NCBI RefSeq assembly: GCF_018131075.1
Contig: NZ_JAFCLS010000026.1
Location: forward strand, 57,346 to 121,345
DNA from: Bradyrhizobium sp. JYMT SZCCT0428
GTDB lineage: Bacteria; Pseudomonadota; Alphaproteobacteria; Rhizobiales; Xanthobacteraceae
Length of the DNA: 64,000 nucleotides
Direction of reading: 5' to 3'
The notes beneath the pieces were generated by a model. It did not search any database and was not told the origin of the DNA. It saw only the letters and a program-made list of their open reading frames with translations. Shown piece by piece: positions 9,864-18,328 of this stretch (positions are counted from its first letter, which is position 1; each line of letters begins with the position of its first letter). The translations under genes and the position numbers were made by a program.

Positions 9864-10805
9864 TCAAACGTTAGGATCCGGCGCTATTTCCGCCCTCGCC
9901 GCTTCCGGCCGGTTGACGAGATAGAGCCCGGCGATCACCAGCAGCGCGGCGACGCCGAAGGCCAGCGTCAGCGTGTCGTGCAGGATGAAATACGCGGCGA
10001 CCACGCCGAACAGCGGCGTGATGAAGGTGAAGGCCGACAATTTGCTGGCCGAATAGGTTTTCACCAGCGCAAACCACAGCAGGAACGTCAGGCCCACGAC
10101 CCAGAACGCCTGATAGGCCAGCAGCGCCAGCGACAGCGGCCCGGGAATATGGGTGATGGTTTCGCCGGAAATCCACGCCGCAAGCGCCAGGATCGGGATC
10201 GAGATCGCCACCTGATAGCCGAGCCCCTTTTCTGCCGGCGCCTTGATCAGCGCGGTCGCCTTGACGATCAGCGTCGTGGTCGCCCACAGCGCGCCGCCCA
10301 CGACGATCAAGAGATCGCCCATCAACACATTGGCATCGACATTGGCCTGGGGGACGCCGATCGCCAGCGCCACGCCGGCAAAACTTAAAGCGAGCCCGCC
10401 CCATTGCGAGGCGCGCAGCCGTTCGCCGAGAAAGACATAGGAGCCGAGGGCTACGAAGAACGGCGCCGTGTACAAGAACACCGCGGCCCGCGATGCCGAC
10501 GTCAGCAGCAGGCCGCGGTAGATCAGCACGAATTCAATCCCGAAGATCATGCCCGCAATGACGCCCGGCCACAGCGTGCCGTCGCGCTCGAAGAATCTGA
10601 CGCCGCGAAACCAGCCGATGATCAGCAACACCGGCAACGCGCCAAGCGAGCGGACCAGGGCCTGCAGCATCGGCGGCACGTCCGGCAGAACCAGCTTCAC
10701 CGCGATCTGATTGAAACCCCAGCTGAGGCACAGCATCAGCATCAAGGCGATAGCGCCCGGGGTGAGGGCACGCCCGGCGGCAGAGATCACAGGATTGGAC
10801 GACAT
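9864..10805 (-). CDS. EamA-family (DMT superfamily) transporter
   Basis: This 313-residue membrane protein starts at ATG 10805 with GAGGATAA just upstream. About ten hydrophobic segments form two EamA repeats (roughly 15-145 and 160-295), with the usual motifs MLMLCLSWGFNQIAVK at the start of the first and FLWFALVKTYSASKLSAF in the second. Such carriers usually export amino acids, nucleosides or other metabolites; the substrate is not predictable. It lies only 32 bases downstream of zur on the same strand, so the two may be co-transcribed. A link to zinc is then possible but not shown by any metal motif. Confidence 0.88.
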   Translation of the reverse strand: MSSNPVISAAGRALTPGAIALMLMLCLSWGFNQIAVKLVLPDVPPMLQALVRSLGALPVLLIIGWFRGVRFFERDGTLWPGVIAGMIFGIEFVLIYRGLLLTSASRAAVFLYTAPFFVALGSYVFLGERLRASQWGGLALSFAGVALAIGVPQANVDANVLMGDLLIVVGGALWATTTLIVKATALIKAPAEKGLGYQVAISIPILALAAWISGETITHIPGPLSLALLAYQAFWVVGLTFLLWFALVKTYSASKLSAFTFITPLFGVVAAYFILHDTLTLAFGVAALLVIAGLYLVNRPEAARAEIAPDPNV

Positions 10806-10837
10806 TTATCCTCGTAGCCCGGCTTGGCGCCGCGTTC

Positions 10838-11323
10838 TTATTTCTGACAATGCGCGCAGGTGCCGGCAATCTCGACGACGGAAAGCTTTGGCGCAAAGCC
10901 GGAGGCGCGCGCCGCCGCATTGAGGCTTTGCGCCACGGGCGCTGCGGGAATTTCGCCGACCGAGCCGCAATGGTCGCAGATCAGGAACGCCACCATCGCG
11001 GTCGCGTCATGGTCGTGCGCGCAGGCGAGGAAGGCGTTGCGGCTTTCGATGCGGTGGACGAGGCCGTTTTCCATCAGGAAATCCAGCGCGCGGTAGACGG
11101 TGATCGGCGCCGGCCGCGGCATCGATTTGGCGAGTTCGTCGATCACCTCATAGGCCCCGAGCGGACGGTGGCTGGACAGCAGCGCCTGCAGCACCTGCCG
11201 CCGGATCGGGGTGAATTTCTGCGCCCGCTTGGCGCAAACCTGCTCGGCATGCGCGATCGCGTCGGCGGCACAACGGCCGTGATCGTGGTCGGGTGCGGGA
11301 AAGGTGGGTTTTGCCAGGGTCAT
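10838..11323 (-). CDS. zur: Fur-family regulator, Zur type
   Basis: This 161-residue cytosolic repressor starts at ATG 11323. The N-terminal winged helix holds KFTPIRRQVLQALLSSHRPL and ITVYRALDFLMENGLVHRIE, a pattern closer to Zur than to iron-sensing Fur. The C-terminal domain carries ACAHDHDA, the structural zinc knuckle CDHCG and a terminal CAHCQK, giving four paired cysteines. By family it binds DNA when zinc is plentiful and represses zinc uptake genes. No Zur box was recognised in the region upstream, which is shared with the divergent marR. The downstream gene is the EamA transporter, an unusual partner, since Zur is more often next to znu genes. Confidence 0.85.
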   Translation of the reverse strand: MTLAKPTFPAPDHDHGRCAADAIAHAEQVCAKRAQKFTPIRRQVLQALLSSHRPLGAYEVIDELAKSMPRPAPITVYRALDFLMENGLVHRIESRNAFLACAHDHDATAMVAFLICDHCGSVGEIPAAPVAQSLNAAARASGFAPKLSVVEIAGTCAHCQK

Positions 11324-11435
11324 TGCGTCAGGTTTGTAGCATTTTGGCGGGCAATACCAAAGCCCGGCGGTTCCGCAGACAGCAGCCATGTTCTGAGGGC
11401 GGAGCTGGTAACTGCTAACCCTGCATGCGGAATTC

Positions 11436-11465
11436 ATAAGCAAGCTTATAATATCCAAAGCTTAT
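11436..11465. promoter_or_regulatory. Candidate MarR operator upstream of the efflux operon
   Basis: ATAAGC-AA-GCTTAT is a perfect inverted repeat at 11436-11449. The half AAGCTTAT recurs at 11458-11465, 16 bases on, just before the marR ribosome site. It is AT-rich in a GC-rich window. Position and form fit autoregulation by the MarR protein encoded immediately downstream; this is inference. Confidence 0.55.
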
Positions 11466-11476
11466 GGAGGCTGGCG

Positions 11477-11956
11477 ATGCGCGGTTCCGTCGATATGAAC
11501 TTCCTGTTTACGCTCGGCGAGGTGCAGCGGATGATGCGCGCCTATGCCGACAAGCAGGCGGCGCGCTATGGCATCACCCGCGCGCAATGGGCGGTTTTGG
11601 CCAAGGTCGAACGATCCGAGGGCCTGAAGCAGACGGAACTCGCCGAACTGATGGAAATGCAGCCGATCACGCTGACGCGGCTGATCGACAAGCTCTGCGA
11701 CAATGGCTGGATCGAGCGCCGCGGCGACGAGACCGACCGCCGCGTCAACCGGCTTTATCTGAAGAAGGCCGCGCGCCCGCTGCTCGGCAAGCTCAGCGGC
11801 TTGCGCTCCGAGCTCACCGCGACCGCGCTCGACGGCATCAACCCCGCCGATGCCCACCGGCTGCTCGCCCAACTCGACCTGATCAAGGAAAACGTTCGCA
11901 ACGCGGTCCAGAATCCGCCCAGCGAACCGTCCCGAAAGGAGCAGCGTTATGGCTGA
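11477..11956 (+). CDS. MarR-family transcriptional regulator of an EmrAB-type efflux operon
   Basis: This 159-residue protein uses ATG 11477, with GGAGG six bases upstream; longer in-frame extensions cross the zur promoter and are rejected. It has the MarR winged helix: YGITRAQWAVLAKVE, QTELAELMEMQPITLTRLID as the recognition region and RRGDETDRRVNRLYL as the wing. Helices at both ends would form the dimer interface. Its stop overlaps the start of the membrane-fusion gene by 8 bases, so expression is translationally coupled. The expected role is repression of the operon, relieved by a toxic phenolic or drug-like ligand. Confidence 0.9.
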   Translation: MRGSVDMNFLFTLGEVQRMMRAYADKQAARYGITRAQWAVLAKVERSEGLKQTELAELMEMQPITLTRLIDKLCDNGWIERRGDETDRRVNRLYLKKAARPLLGKLSGLRSELTATALDGINPADAHRLLAQLDLIKENVRNAVQNPPSEPSRKEQRYG

Positions 11957-13130
11957 TCCCGTGCTCAAATTTCCCCCTGAACAGAAGGCCGCCGAACAGA
12001 AGGGCGCCGAACCGACCCCGCGTCCGAAACTGGCCGCGGAGCCGCGCCGTCGGCTGATGGCCGGCATGCGCCGCTATCGGCGTTTCCTGCTGCTGGTGGT
12101 GCTGCCGCTGGTGTCAGCGGTGGCCGGCATCACCTTCTATCTCAACGGCGGCCGCTACGTGACCACCGACGACGCCTATGTCGGTGCGCAGAAGGTGCTG
12201 ATCACGTCGGACGTGTCGGGCAAGATCATCAACGTGACCGTGAAGGAAGGCCAGCAGGTTTCGACCGGCGACACCCTGTTCCAGATCGACCCGGTGCCGT
12301 TCCGGCTGGCGGTAGCGCAGGCGCGCTCCAAACTTGACGACGCCAAGGTCAGTCACGACACCCTTGTCGCCAACGTGAAGCTCTACGGACAGACCATCGA
12401 ACTGGTGAACGCCGGCATCGCGCTCAAGCAAAAGGACGTCGAACGCAAGAATTCGCTGGTCAAGAGCCAGGCCGGTTCGCAGCTCGATCTCGACAACAGC
12501 GCCACGACCCTGGTCACCGCACAGGCGCAGCGCCAGCTCGTCACGCAACAGCGATCCAACGCCCTCAACCAGCTGCTCGGCGATCCCGAACTGCCGCTCG
12601 AAGCGTTTCCGGCCTACATGCAGGCCAAGGCCGCGCTCGACGACGCCCAGCGCAACCTCGATCTGACCACCGTGCGCGCGCCGATGAACGGCGTCGCGAC
12701 ACAGGTCGAACAGATCCAGCTCGGCCGCTTCGTGATGGCGGGCAGCCCGGTGTTTTCCATCATCGACGTCGCCAACCCCTGGGTCGACGCCAATCCGAAG
12801 GAATCCGATTTCACCTATGTGGCGGTCGGCCAGAGCGTCACGCTCGACGTCGACGCCTTCCCCAACCACGTGTTCAAGGGCACGGTCGGCTCGCTCTCGC
12901 CCGGCACCGGCGCGCAGTTCGCGATCCTGCCGCCGCAGAACGCCACCGGCAATTTCGTCAAGGTGGTGCAGCGCGTCCCGGTGCGGATCTATTTCGACAG
13001 GAACGACAAGTTCGTCCGCAAGCTCAAGGCCGGCATGAGCGTCTATGCCAGCATCGATACCAACCACCGCCGCTCGCTCGCGCACCTGCTCGGCCTCTCG
13101 CCGGCTGCGGCTAACCACGAAACCGACTGA
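11949..13130 (+). CDS. emrA: HlyD/EmrA-type membrane fusion protein
   Basis: This 393-residue periplasmic adaptor is anchored by one transmembrane helix (about 46-64). A lipoyl-like half-motif follows (VTTDDAYVGAQKVLITSDVS to GDTLFQI), then a helical hairpin with Gln-rich coiled coil (about 115-215), the second half-motif (TTVRAPMNGVATQ) and a beta-barrel domain with VTLDVDAF. The motif YVTTDDAYV is characteristic of EmrA/VceA-type proteins. It would link the 14-helix transporter encoded next to an outer-membrane channel; no TolC homologue is encoded here. It overlaps marR by 8 bases and is followed by emrB after 2 bases. Confidence 0.92.
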   Translation: MADPVLKFPPEQKAAEQKGAEPTPRPKLAAEPRRRLMAGMRRYRRFLLLVVLPLVSAVAGITFYLNGGRYVTTDDAYVGAQKVLITSDVSGKIINVTVKEGQQVSTGDTLFQIDPVPFRLAVAQARSKLDDAKVSHDTLVANVKLYGQTIELVNAGIALKQKDVERKNSLVKSQAGSQLDLDNSATTLVTAQAQRQLVTQQRSNALNQLLGDPELPLEAFPAYMQAKAALDDAQRNLDLTTVRAPMNGVATQVEQIQLGRFVMAGSPVFSIIDVANPWVDANPKESDFTYVAVGQSVTLDVDAFPNHVFKGTVGSLSPGTGAQFAILPPQNATGNFVKVVQRVPVRIYFDRNDKFVRKLKAGMSVYASIDTNHRRSLAHLLGLSPAAANHETD

Positions 13131-13132
13131 CC

Positions 13133-14692
13133 ATGGCGGCGCCGGGCCCGACACCAGCTGCGGTTCCCGGCCTGCGCCGGAACATGGTGACGATCTGCGC
13201 CATGACGGCGACGATCATGCAGGCGCTCGACACCACCATCGCCAATGTCGCGCTGCCCTACATGCAGGGTTCGCTGTCGGCCTCGCAGGACCAGATCAAC
13301 TGGGTGCTGACCTCCTATATCGTCGCGGCCGCGATCATGACGGCCCCGGTGGGATGGATCGCCAACCGCTTCGGCCGCAAGCGCATCTTCATCATCTGTT
13401 CGGGCGGCTTCACGATTGCTTCCGTGCTGTGCGGCCTGGCGCAGGACATCAACCAGATGGTGCTGTTTCGTCTGCTGCAGGGCGTGTTCGGCGCGGCACT
13501 GGTGCCGCTGTCGCAAGCGGTGATGCTAGATTCCTACGCACTGCATGAGCGCGCCAAGGCGATGGCGATCTGGGGCATGGGCGTGATGATGGGCCCGATC
13601 ATGGGACCCTCACTGGGCGCGTGGCTGACCGAAACCTATTCCTGGCACTGGGTGTTCTTCGTCAACCTGCCGTTCGGCATCTTCACCGTGCTCGGCCTCA
13701 TGATCTTCATGGACGAGACCAAGAAAGACCAGGCGCTGCGCTTCGACTGGTTCGGCTTCACGGCGCTCGCGGTCTCGATCGGATCGCTGCAGCTGGCGCT
13801 CGACCGCGGCGAGCAGCTCGGCTGGCTCGAATCCAACGAGATCATCGCCGAGTTCATCATCGCCGGCATCGGCTTCTATTATTTCCTGGCGCATTCGTTC
13901 ACGACCTCGAAGCCGTTCATCCAGTTCGCGCTGTTCAAGGACAAGAATTTCGTCGGCGGCTGCGTGTTCATGGCGGTCATGGGCCTCGTGCTGTTCTCGA
14001 CCATGGCGCTGTCGTCGCCGTTCCTGCAGAACGTGATCGGCTATCCCATCATCACTGCGGGCGTGCTGCTGGCGACCCGCGGCTGCGGCACCTTCGTCGC
14101 GATGATGCTGGTCGGCCGGATGATGCGCTTTGTCGAGGCGCGCAGTCTGATCATCACGGGCCTCAGCATCACGGCTATCTCGCTGTTCTACATGACGGGG
14201 TGGACCGACCAGACCGGCGTCACCGAGATCGTCGTGATCAGCGTGCTGCAGGGATTTGGCTTTGGGCTGGTGTTCGTGCCGCTCTCGACCGTCGCGTTCC
14301 TGACGCTGCCCAATCATTTGCGCACCGATGGCACCTCGATGCTGACATTGATGCGCAACGTCGCGAGTTCGGTCGGCATTTCCATCGTGATCTCGCAGCT
14401 GACCGAGGGATCGCGGCGGGTCTATGCGGGGCTGTCGGAAAATATCAACCCGTTCAACCACGCCCTGCAGATGCCCAATGTGCGCGGCATGATCGATCTT
14501 ACCACCGATACTGGCCGCGCCATGGCGGACGCCATGGTCAAGGCGCAGTCGCAGATCATCGCCTTCTCGCAGGACTACCAGCTGGTGATGCTGTTCGTCC
14601 TGGTCTCGATCCCGCTGGCCATCATGATCGGTTCGACCAAGGCGACGCTGCGCGCCCAGTCGGTGGCGCCGGATCATGCGGTGATCGAATAG
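13133..14692 (+). CDS. emrB: DHA2-family MFS multidrug transporter, EmrB type
   Basis: This 519-residue inner-membrane protein has about 14 hydrophobic segments. DHA2 markers are visible: ALDTTIANVALP in helix 1 (motif D1), NWVLTSYIVAAAIMTAPVG, RFGRKRIF (motif A) and GMGVMMGPIMGPSLGAWL (motif C). It should expel hydrophobic compounds or phenolics in exchange for protons, in a tripartite complex with the adaptor encoded just upstream. The start ATG 13133 lies 2 bases after the emrA stop with no separate ribosome site, implying coupled translation. Its stop is 3 bases from that of the convergent DMT gene. Confidence 0.93.
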   Translation: MAAPGPTPAAVPGLRRNMVTICAMTATIMQALDTTIANVALPYMQGSLSASQDQINWVLTSYIVAAAIMTAPVGWIANRFGRKRIFIICSGGFTIASVLCGLAQDINQMVLFRLLQGVFGAALVPLSQAVMLDSYALHERAKAMAIWGMGVMMGPIMGPSLGAWLTETYSWHWVFFVNLPFGIFTVLGLMIFMDETKKDQALRFDWFGFTALAVSIGSLQLALDRGEQLGWLESNEIIAEFIIAGIGFYYFLAHSFTTSKPFIQFALFKDKNFVGGCVFMAVMGLVLFSTMALSSPFLQNVIGYPIITAGVLLATRGCGTFVAMMLVGRMMRFVEARSLIITGLSITAISLFYMTGWTDQTGVTEIVVISVLQGFGFGLVFVPLSTVAFLTLPNHLRTDGTSMLTLMRNVASSVGISIVISQLTEGSRRVYAGLSENINPFNHALQMPNVRGMIDLTTDTGRAMADAMVKAQSQIIAFSQDYQLVMLFVLVSIPLAIMIGSTKATLRAQSVAPDHAVIE

Positions 14693-14695
14693 AGG

Positions 14696-15619
14696 CTATC
14701 GCGCCTCGCCTGGCTTGGCCTGCAAGCACAAATACATGCCGCCAAGCGATAGCGCGCCGCCGATCAGATGGATGATTGTCGGCGCCTCGCCGAGAAAGAG
14801 GATCGACAGCACCGCGCTGACGATCGGGCCGAGATAGAGGCTGAGCGACGTCGATACCGCGCCGAAGCGCGCGCCTAGAAAGGCATAGGCCGCATAGGCA
14901 AACAGCCCGGGGACGAGGCCAGCGAAGAGATAGACGAGCGCGGCACGGCCGGTGAAGGCGGCTGATGGCGTCTGCCAGATTTCATGAACCGCAAACGGCA
15001 GCGAGAACAGCGCGCCGGCCGCCGCGAACAGGCCGATCCGCGCCAGGAAGCTGACGCCCTGGCCGACGCGATTTTGCATCAAGGTGTATCCGGCCCAGCC
15101 CAGCATGGCGAGCAGCGCCAGCAGATCGCCGGTGGAAAGGCCCGTCCCGACCGAGGCCTGTCCTTTGGTGATGATCAGGAGCGCGCCCGCCAGCGCGACC
15201 GCCATGCCGATGATTTGCCTGCGGGCAATGGATTCCCGCCCCGTGGCAAAGGAGAACAGCAGCACGACGATCGGCGACAGCGCCATGATCAGCGCGAGGT
15301 TGATCGCCGACGTGGTGATCCCGGCGACATAGACCGGGCCGCCGCAGATGAACATGCCGAGAAAGCCGGCCAGCGCGATGCCCGGCCACTGCCCGCGCAA
15401 CGCTGCGGGCTTCTCGCGCAGCGCCATCACGACGACCGGCAGCAGGCCGAGCGCCACGATGCTCCAGCGGAAGAACGCGATCGAGAACGGCGGAACGCTT
15501 CCGGCCACGCCGCGCGCCAGGATCATGTTGGAGACCTGGGCGGTGGCGACCAGGAGGAAGCCGAGCAGGCCCAGCACTTCGTGGGTCCGCGCGCCTGTTC
15601 CGGTTTGTTGCTCGCTCAT
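14696..15619 (-). CDS. EamA-family (DMT superfamily) transporter
   Basis: This 307-residue membrane protein starts at ATG 15619. It has ten predicted helices in two EamA repeats, with FSIAFFRWSIVALGLLPVV in the first and VYLFAGLVPGLFAYAAYAFL in the second. It is only distantly similar to the DMT protein at 9864-10805, so the two are not recent duplicates. Its function is probably metabolite export; no substrate clue comes from neighbours. It faces emrB tail to tail and lies 79 bases beyond the 3' end of the tannase-family gene, with no obvious terminator between. Confidence 0.87.
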   Translation of the reverse strand: MSEQQTGTGARTHEVLGLLGFLLVATAQVSNMILARGVAGSVPPFSIAFFRWSIVALGLLPVVVMALREKPAALRGQWPGIALAGFLGMFICGGPVYVAGITTSAINLALIMALSPIVVLLFSFATGRESIARRQIIGMAVALAGALLIITKGQASVGTGLSTGDLLALLAMLGWAGYTLMQNRVGQGVSFLARIGLFAAAGALFSLPFAVHEIWQTPSAAFTGRAALVYLFAGLVPGLFAYAAYAFLGARFGAVSTSLSLYLGPIVSAVLSILFLGEAPTIIHLIGGALSLGGMYLCLQAKPGEAR

Positions 15620-15698
15620 GGTCGATCGCTTCTGACATTCCCGGCGGCGCGATCACGCCCCGCCGCTCCTATCAGCTAACACATCGATCCGCGTTACT

Positions 15699-17528
15699 CT
15701 ACCTGCAGCTGAAGCTGGTGGCCTGCGTCACTGGCCCACTACCGTTCCAGGTCGTATGTAGCGGATAGACGCAGATCGGATAGCTGATGCTCTTGTCGCG
15801 CGAGGTCAGGAGGATGTCGCCGGGCGCTTCGCCCTTCTCGACCCAATCGACCAGCGCGGTGAAGAACTGGTCCTGCTCGCGCGTCGGCGTCTGGTTGGCG
15901 TTGCCGGGCAATTTAGGCATTGGCACGGTGTCATTCTTGCCGCCGACCGTGTAGGCGCGGCCCTGTGAAGAGTGCGCGGCGCCCGGCACCAGATACATCC
16001 GCATGAACTTCGCGACCTCGGCGTGTCCGCCCATCTGAGCCAGCACGCGCTCATGATAGTTGATGTTGCCGGCGGGCGGGATCGCATCGTCGACGAGGCC
16101 GGTCCAGATCACCACCTTGCGGCCGAGGTCGCGCAGTTTTGCAAGGTCAGCCTTGTCGGTGATGAGGTTGCTGAACAGCGTCGGCTGCAGCGCGACGTTC
16201 TTGGCGACGGCGTCGGCCAGACCGGCATAATCGAGTTCGAGCCATTTGTTGCGCACGGCTGTCGAAGCGTTGGTGATCGGTATGGCCGAGCTCGCGCTGG
16301 CGTCAGCGGCATAGCTGACGTCCTGCATCGCCTGGGCAACGGCGTCCGCACCGGCGCTCGTGATCTGGCCGCCAATCCCGGTCCCGCGGGTGAACGCCCA
16401 CCAGACCTGCTTGGGGCCGAGCGACTTGCCGCTGCGGCTGTCCGGCGTCTGGGCGGCGTCGAAACTGCCATCCGGTGTAGCGCCGTACCAGATCCGGTTC
16501 AGCGCCATCGCTTCTTTTGCGCTCATGCAGGTCGCGGCATCCGGATTGCTGCCGGTCACGCCGTCGCCGGCAGCACCGGCACACAGCGCCGCGGCGTCGC
16601 GCGCGGGGTTGTAGTTGCAGGCAAAGGGATCGAGCAGGAAGCCGAGCCCGGCGGTGTCGCAGGCGGCGACGGCGCGCTGGTTGGCGGCGGCGACCTTGGC
16701 GGCAAACGCCTTGGCCGCGTCCTTGTTCACCGCAGTGAAGCCGAGTTCGGTCTTCATCACGATCTGCGGATACAATCCGGACGTTCCGAACTTCGCGATA
16801 TTCGGCGCGGGTTGCGCGATCAGATAGCCATCGTAGAGTTCGGGGTATTCCTGGAAGACCTTCATGCCCTGCCGGCCACCCTGGGAATGGCCGTCATAGT
16901 AAGTGTATTTGGGCGCCTTGCCGTAATAGACGTTGACCAGCGCCTTGGTCTTGTTGGCCTGCTCCACCATCGCGCGCACCGAGAAGTCGCGCAGCGACTC
17001 GGCATTGAGCTTGCCGTCGGAGAGGAATGTGAACGAGCCGTCCTGGTACCAGGGCTGTCCGGCATCTGACGTGCCCGACGCATAGCCGATATTGGCGTTG
17101 ACGATCGCCGGGACCTTGCTGCCGATCTGATCGGCATAGCGATGTCCGCCGCCGACCCATCCGCCGCCGCCATAATTGCGGATGCGCTCGTTCCAGTTGG
17201 CAGGCGCCGGCAGCCAGACCTCGATGCCGATGCCCTCGGAGTAGGAGCGCGCGGTCTTGTCCTTTTCCGAGGTGGCGCCGGGGCCCACCAGCAACTTCAC
17301 CAGGCAGATGTCTGCCGCCGCCGTTATCGGCTGCGGCGCATCGGGCGCCTTCAATTCCTCGCCCTTCTTCACCTGGCGAACCGCAACAACGATCGTCTCG
17401 GCGTCAGGCTTGAAGGCCGTCTTGATGCCATCGTCGCAGGCAAGTTGCTGCGCCAGGGCCGGCGTTATCTGGCCGCTGGCGGCGAGCAACAGTGCCGCCC
17501 AAATAAGTTTGCCCGGTGTGATCGACAT
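15699..17528 (-). CDS. Tannase / feruloyl esterase family hydrolase, exported
   Basis: This 609-residue protein starts at ATG 17528 with GGGGGAAC upstream. A signal peptide occupies about 1-26 (LLLAASGQITPALA). The nucleophile is Ser215 in YYDGHSQGGRQG, and the catalytic His is in the C-terminal PGAAHSSQG. The long lid between carries several cysteines (DPFACNYNP, CAGAAG, CMSAKEA). By family it cleaves galloyl or hydroxycinnamoyl esters outside the cytoplasm. Classical members have a disulfide joining Cys residues next to the catalytic Ser and His; here those positions are His214 and Ser, so that bond is absent. The gene follows livF by 37 bases on the same strand, so ester hydrolysis and import of the released acid may be linked. 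Confidence 0.88.
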   Translation of the reverse strand: MSITPGKLIWAALLLAASGQITPALAQQLACDDGIKTAFKPDAETIVVAVRQVKKGEELKAPDAPQPITAAADICLVKLLVGPGATSEKDKTARSYSEGIGIEVWLPAPANWNERIRNYGGGGWVGGGHRYADQIGSKVPAIVNANIGYASGTSDAGQPWYQDGSFTFLSDGKLNAESLRDFSVRAMVEQANKTKALVNVYYGKAPKYTYYDGHSQGGRQGMKVFQEYPELYDGYLIAQPAPNIAKFGTSGLYPQIVMKTELGFTAVNKDAAKAFAAKVAAANQRAVAACDTAGLGFLLDPFACNYNPARDAAALCAGAAGDGVTGSNPDAATCMSAKEAMALNRIWYGATPDGSFDAAQTPDSRSGKSLGPKQVWWAFTRGTGIGGQITSAGADAVAQAMQDVSYAADASASSAIPITNASTAVRNKWLELDYAGLADAVAKNVALQPTLFSNLITDKADLAKLRDLGRKVVIWTGLVDDAIPPAGNINYHERVLAQMGGHAEVAKFMRMYLVPGAAHSSQGRAYTVGGKNDTVPMPKLPGNANQTPTREQDQFFTALVDWVEKGEAPGDILLTSRDKSISYPICVYPLHTTWNGSGPVTQATSFSCR

Positions 17529-17565
17529 CGTTCCGTTCCCCCAGTGATTTTGCTGTAGTTGTCGT

Positions 17566-18306
17566 TTATGCAGATGGCTGATCGATCGCGCCGCCGAGGA
17601 AGAGCTGGCCGACGCGGGGATTGCTGAGCACCTTGTCGGCCCTGTCGACGAGACGGGTCTGGCCGAGTTCGAGCACGATGCCGTAGTCCGAAATTTCCAG
17701 CGCCGAGCGCGCGTTCTGTTCGATCAGCAGGATCGAAACGCCGCGGTCGCGCAAATCCTGCAGGATGCCGAACGTCTGCCGAATCATGAGCGGGGACAGC
17801 CCGATCGACGGTTCGTCGACCAGCATCAATTGCGGATTGAGCAACAGGCCGCGGGCGATTTCGAGCTGCTTCTGTTCGCCGCCCGACAGCGTGGACGCCT
17901 GCTGCGTTGCCCTCTTGCGCAGAATCGGGAATCGATCGAGCGCAGATTCGATGCGCGCCGGCAGATCGGGGATATCGCGTCCCGCGACCACGGCGCCGAG
18001 CTCGATATTGTGGCGCACGGACAGTTCCGGGAAGATGTTGCGGCCCTGCGGCACGTAGCAAATGCCTGTGGTGAGCAGTTCGCGCTGGCTGAGACCGGTG
18101 ACATCACGCCCCTTGAACGTGATCGTGCCTTCGCGCAGCTTCAGCAGGCCGAAGATCGCCTTGAACACGGTGGATTTTCCGGCGCCGTTCGGCCCGATCA
18201 CCGTGGTGATGGTGCCCGCCGGCACCGAAAAACTGGTGCCGTTCAGGATGGTCATCTTGCCGTAGCCGCCGACCAGGCCTTTAACGTCGAGGATGGGTTC
18301 GCTCAT
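17566..18306 (-). CDS. livF: HAAT-family ABC transporter ATP-binding protein LivF
   Basis: This 246-residue ATPase starts at ATG 18306. Walker A is GPNGAGKST, the signature LSGGEQKQLEIARGLL and Walker B LMLVDEPSIGLSP. The short length and the NIFPELSVRHNIELGA block are typical of LivF rather than LivG. It is the fourth gene of a livH-livM-livG-livF set, 22 bases after livG. The family carries branched-chain amino acids but in soil alphaproteobacteria also aromatic acids and amides. The next gene downstream is a tannase-family esterase, favouring an aromatic substrate here; that is inference. Confidence 0.92.
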   Translation of the reverse strand: MSEPILDVKGLVGGYGKMTILNGTSFSVPAGTITTVIGPNGAGKSTVFKAIFGLLKLREGTITFKGRDVTGLSQRELLTTGICYVPQGRNIFPELSVRHNIELGAVVAGRDIPDLPARIESALDRFPILRKRATQQASTLSGGEQKQLEIARGLLLNPQLMLVDEPSIGLSPLMIRQTFGILQDLRDRGVSILLIEQNARSALEISDYGIVLELGQTRLVDRADKVLSNPRVGQLFLGGAIDQPSA

Positions 18307-18328
18307 CTGTGTTCCCTCATCCACCGGT

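Noticed and set aside
10850..11956. An apparent 368-residue frame ending in the MarR protein
   Set aside because: Its first 209 residues are antisense to zur; the MarR domain has a strong ribosome site at 11466-11470 and starts at 11477.
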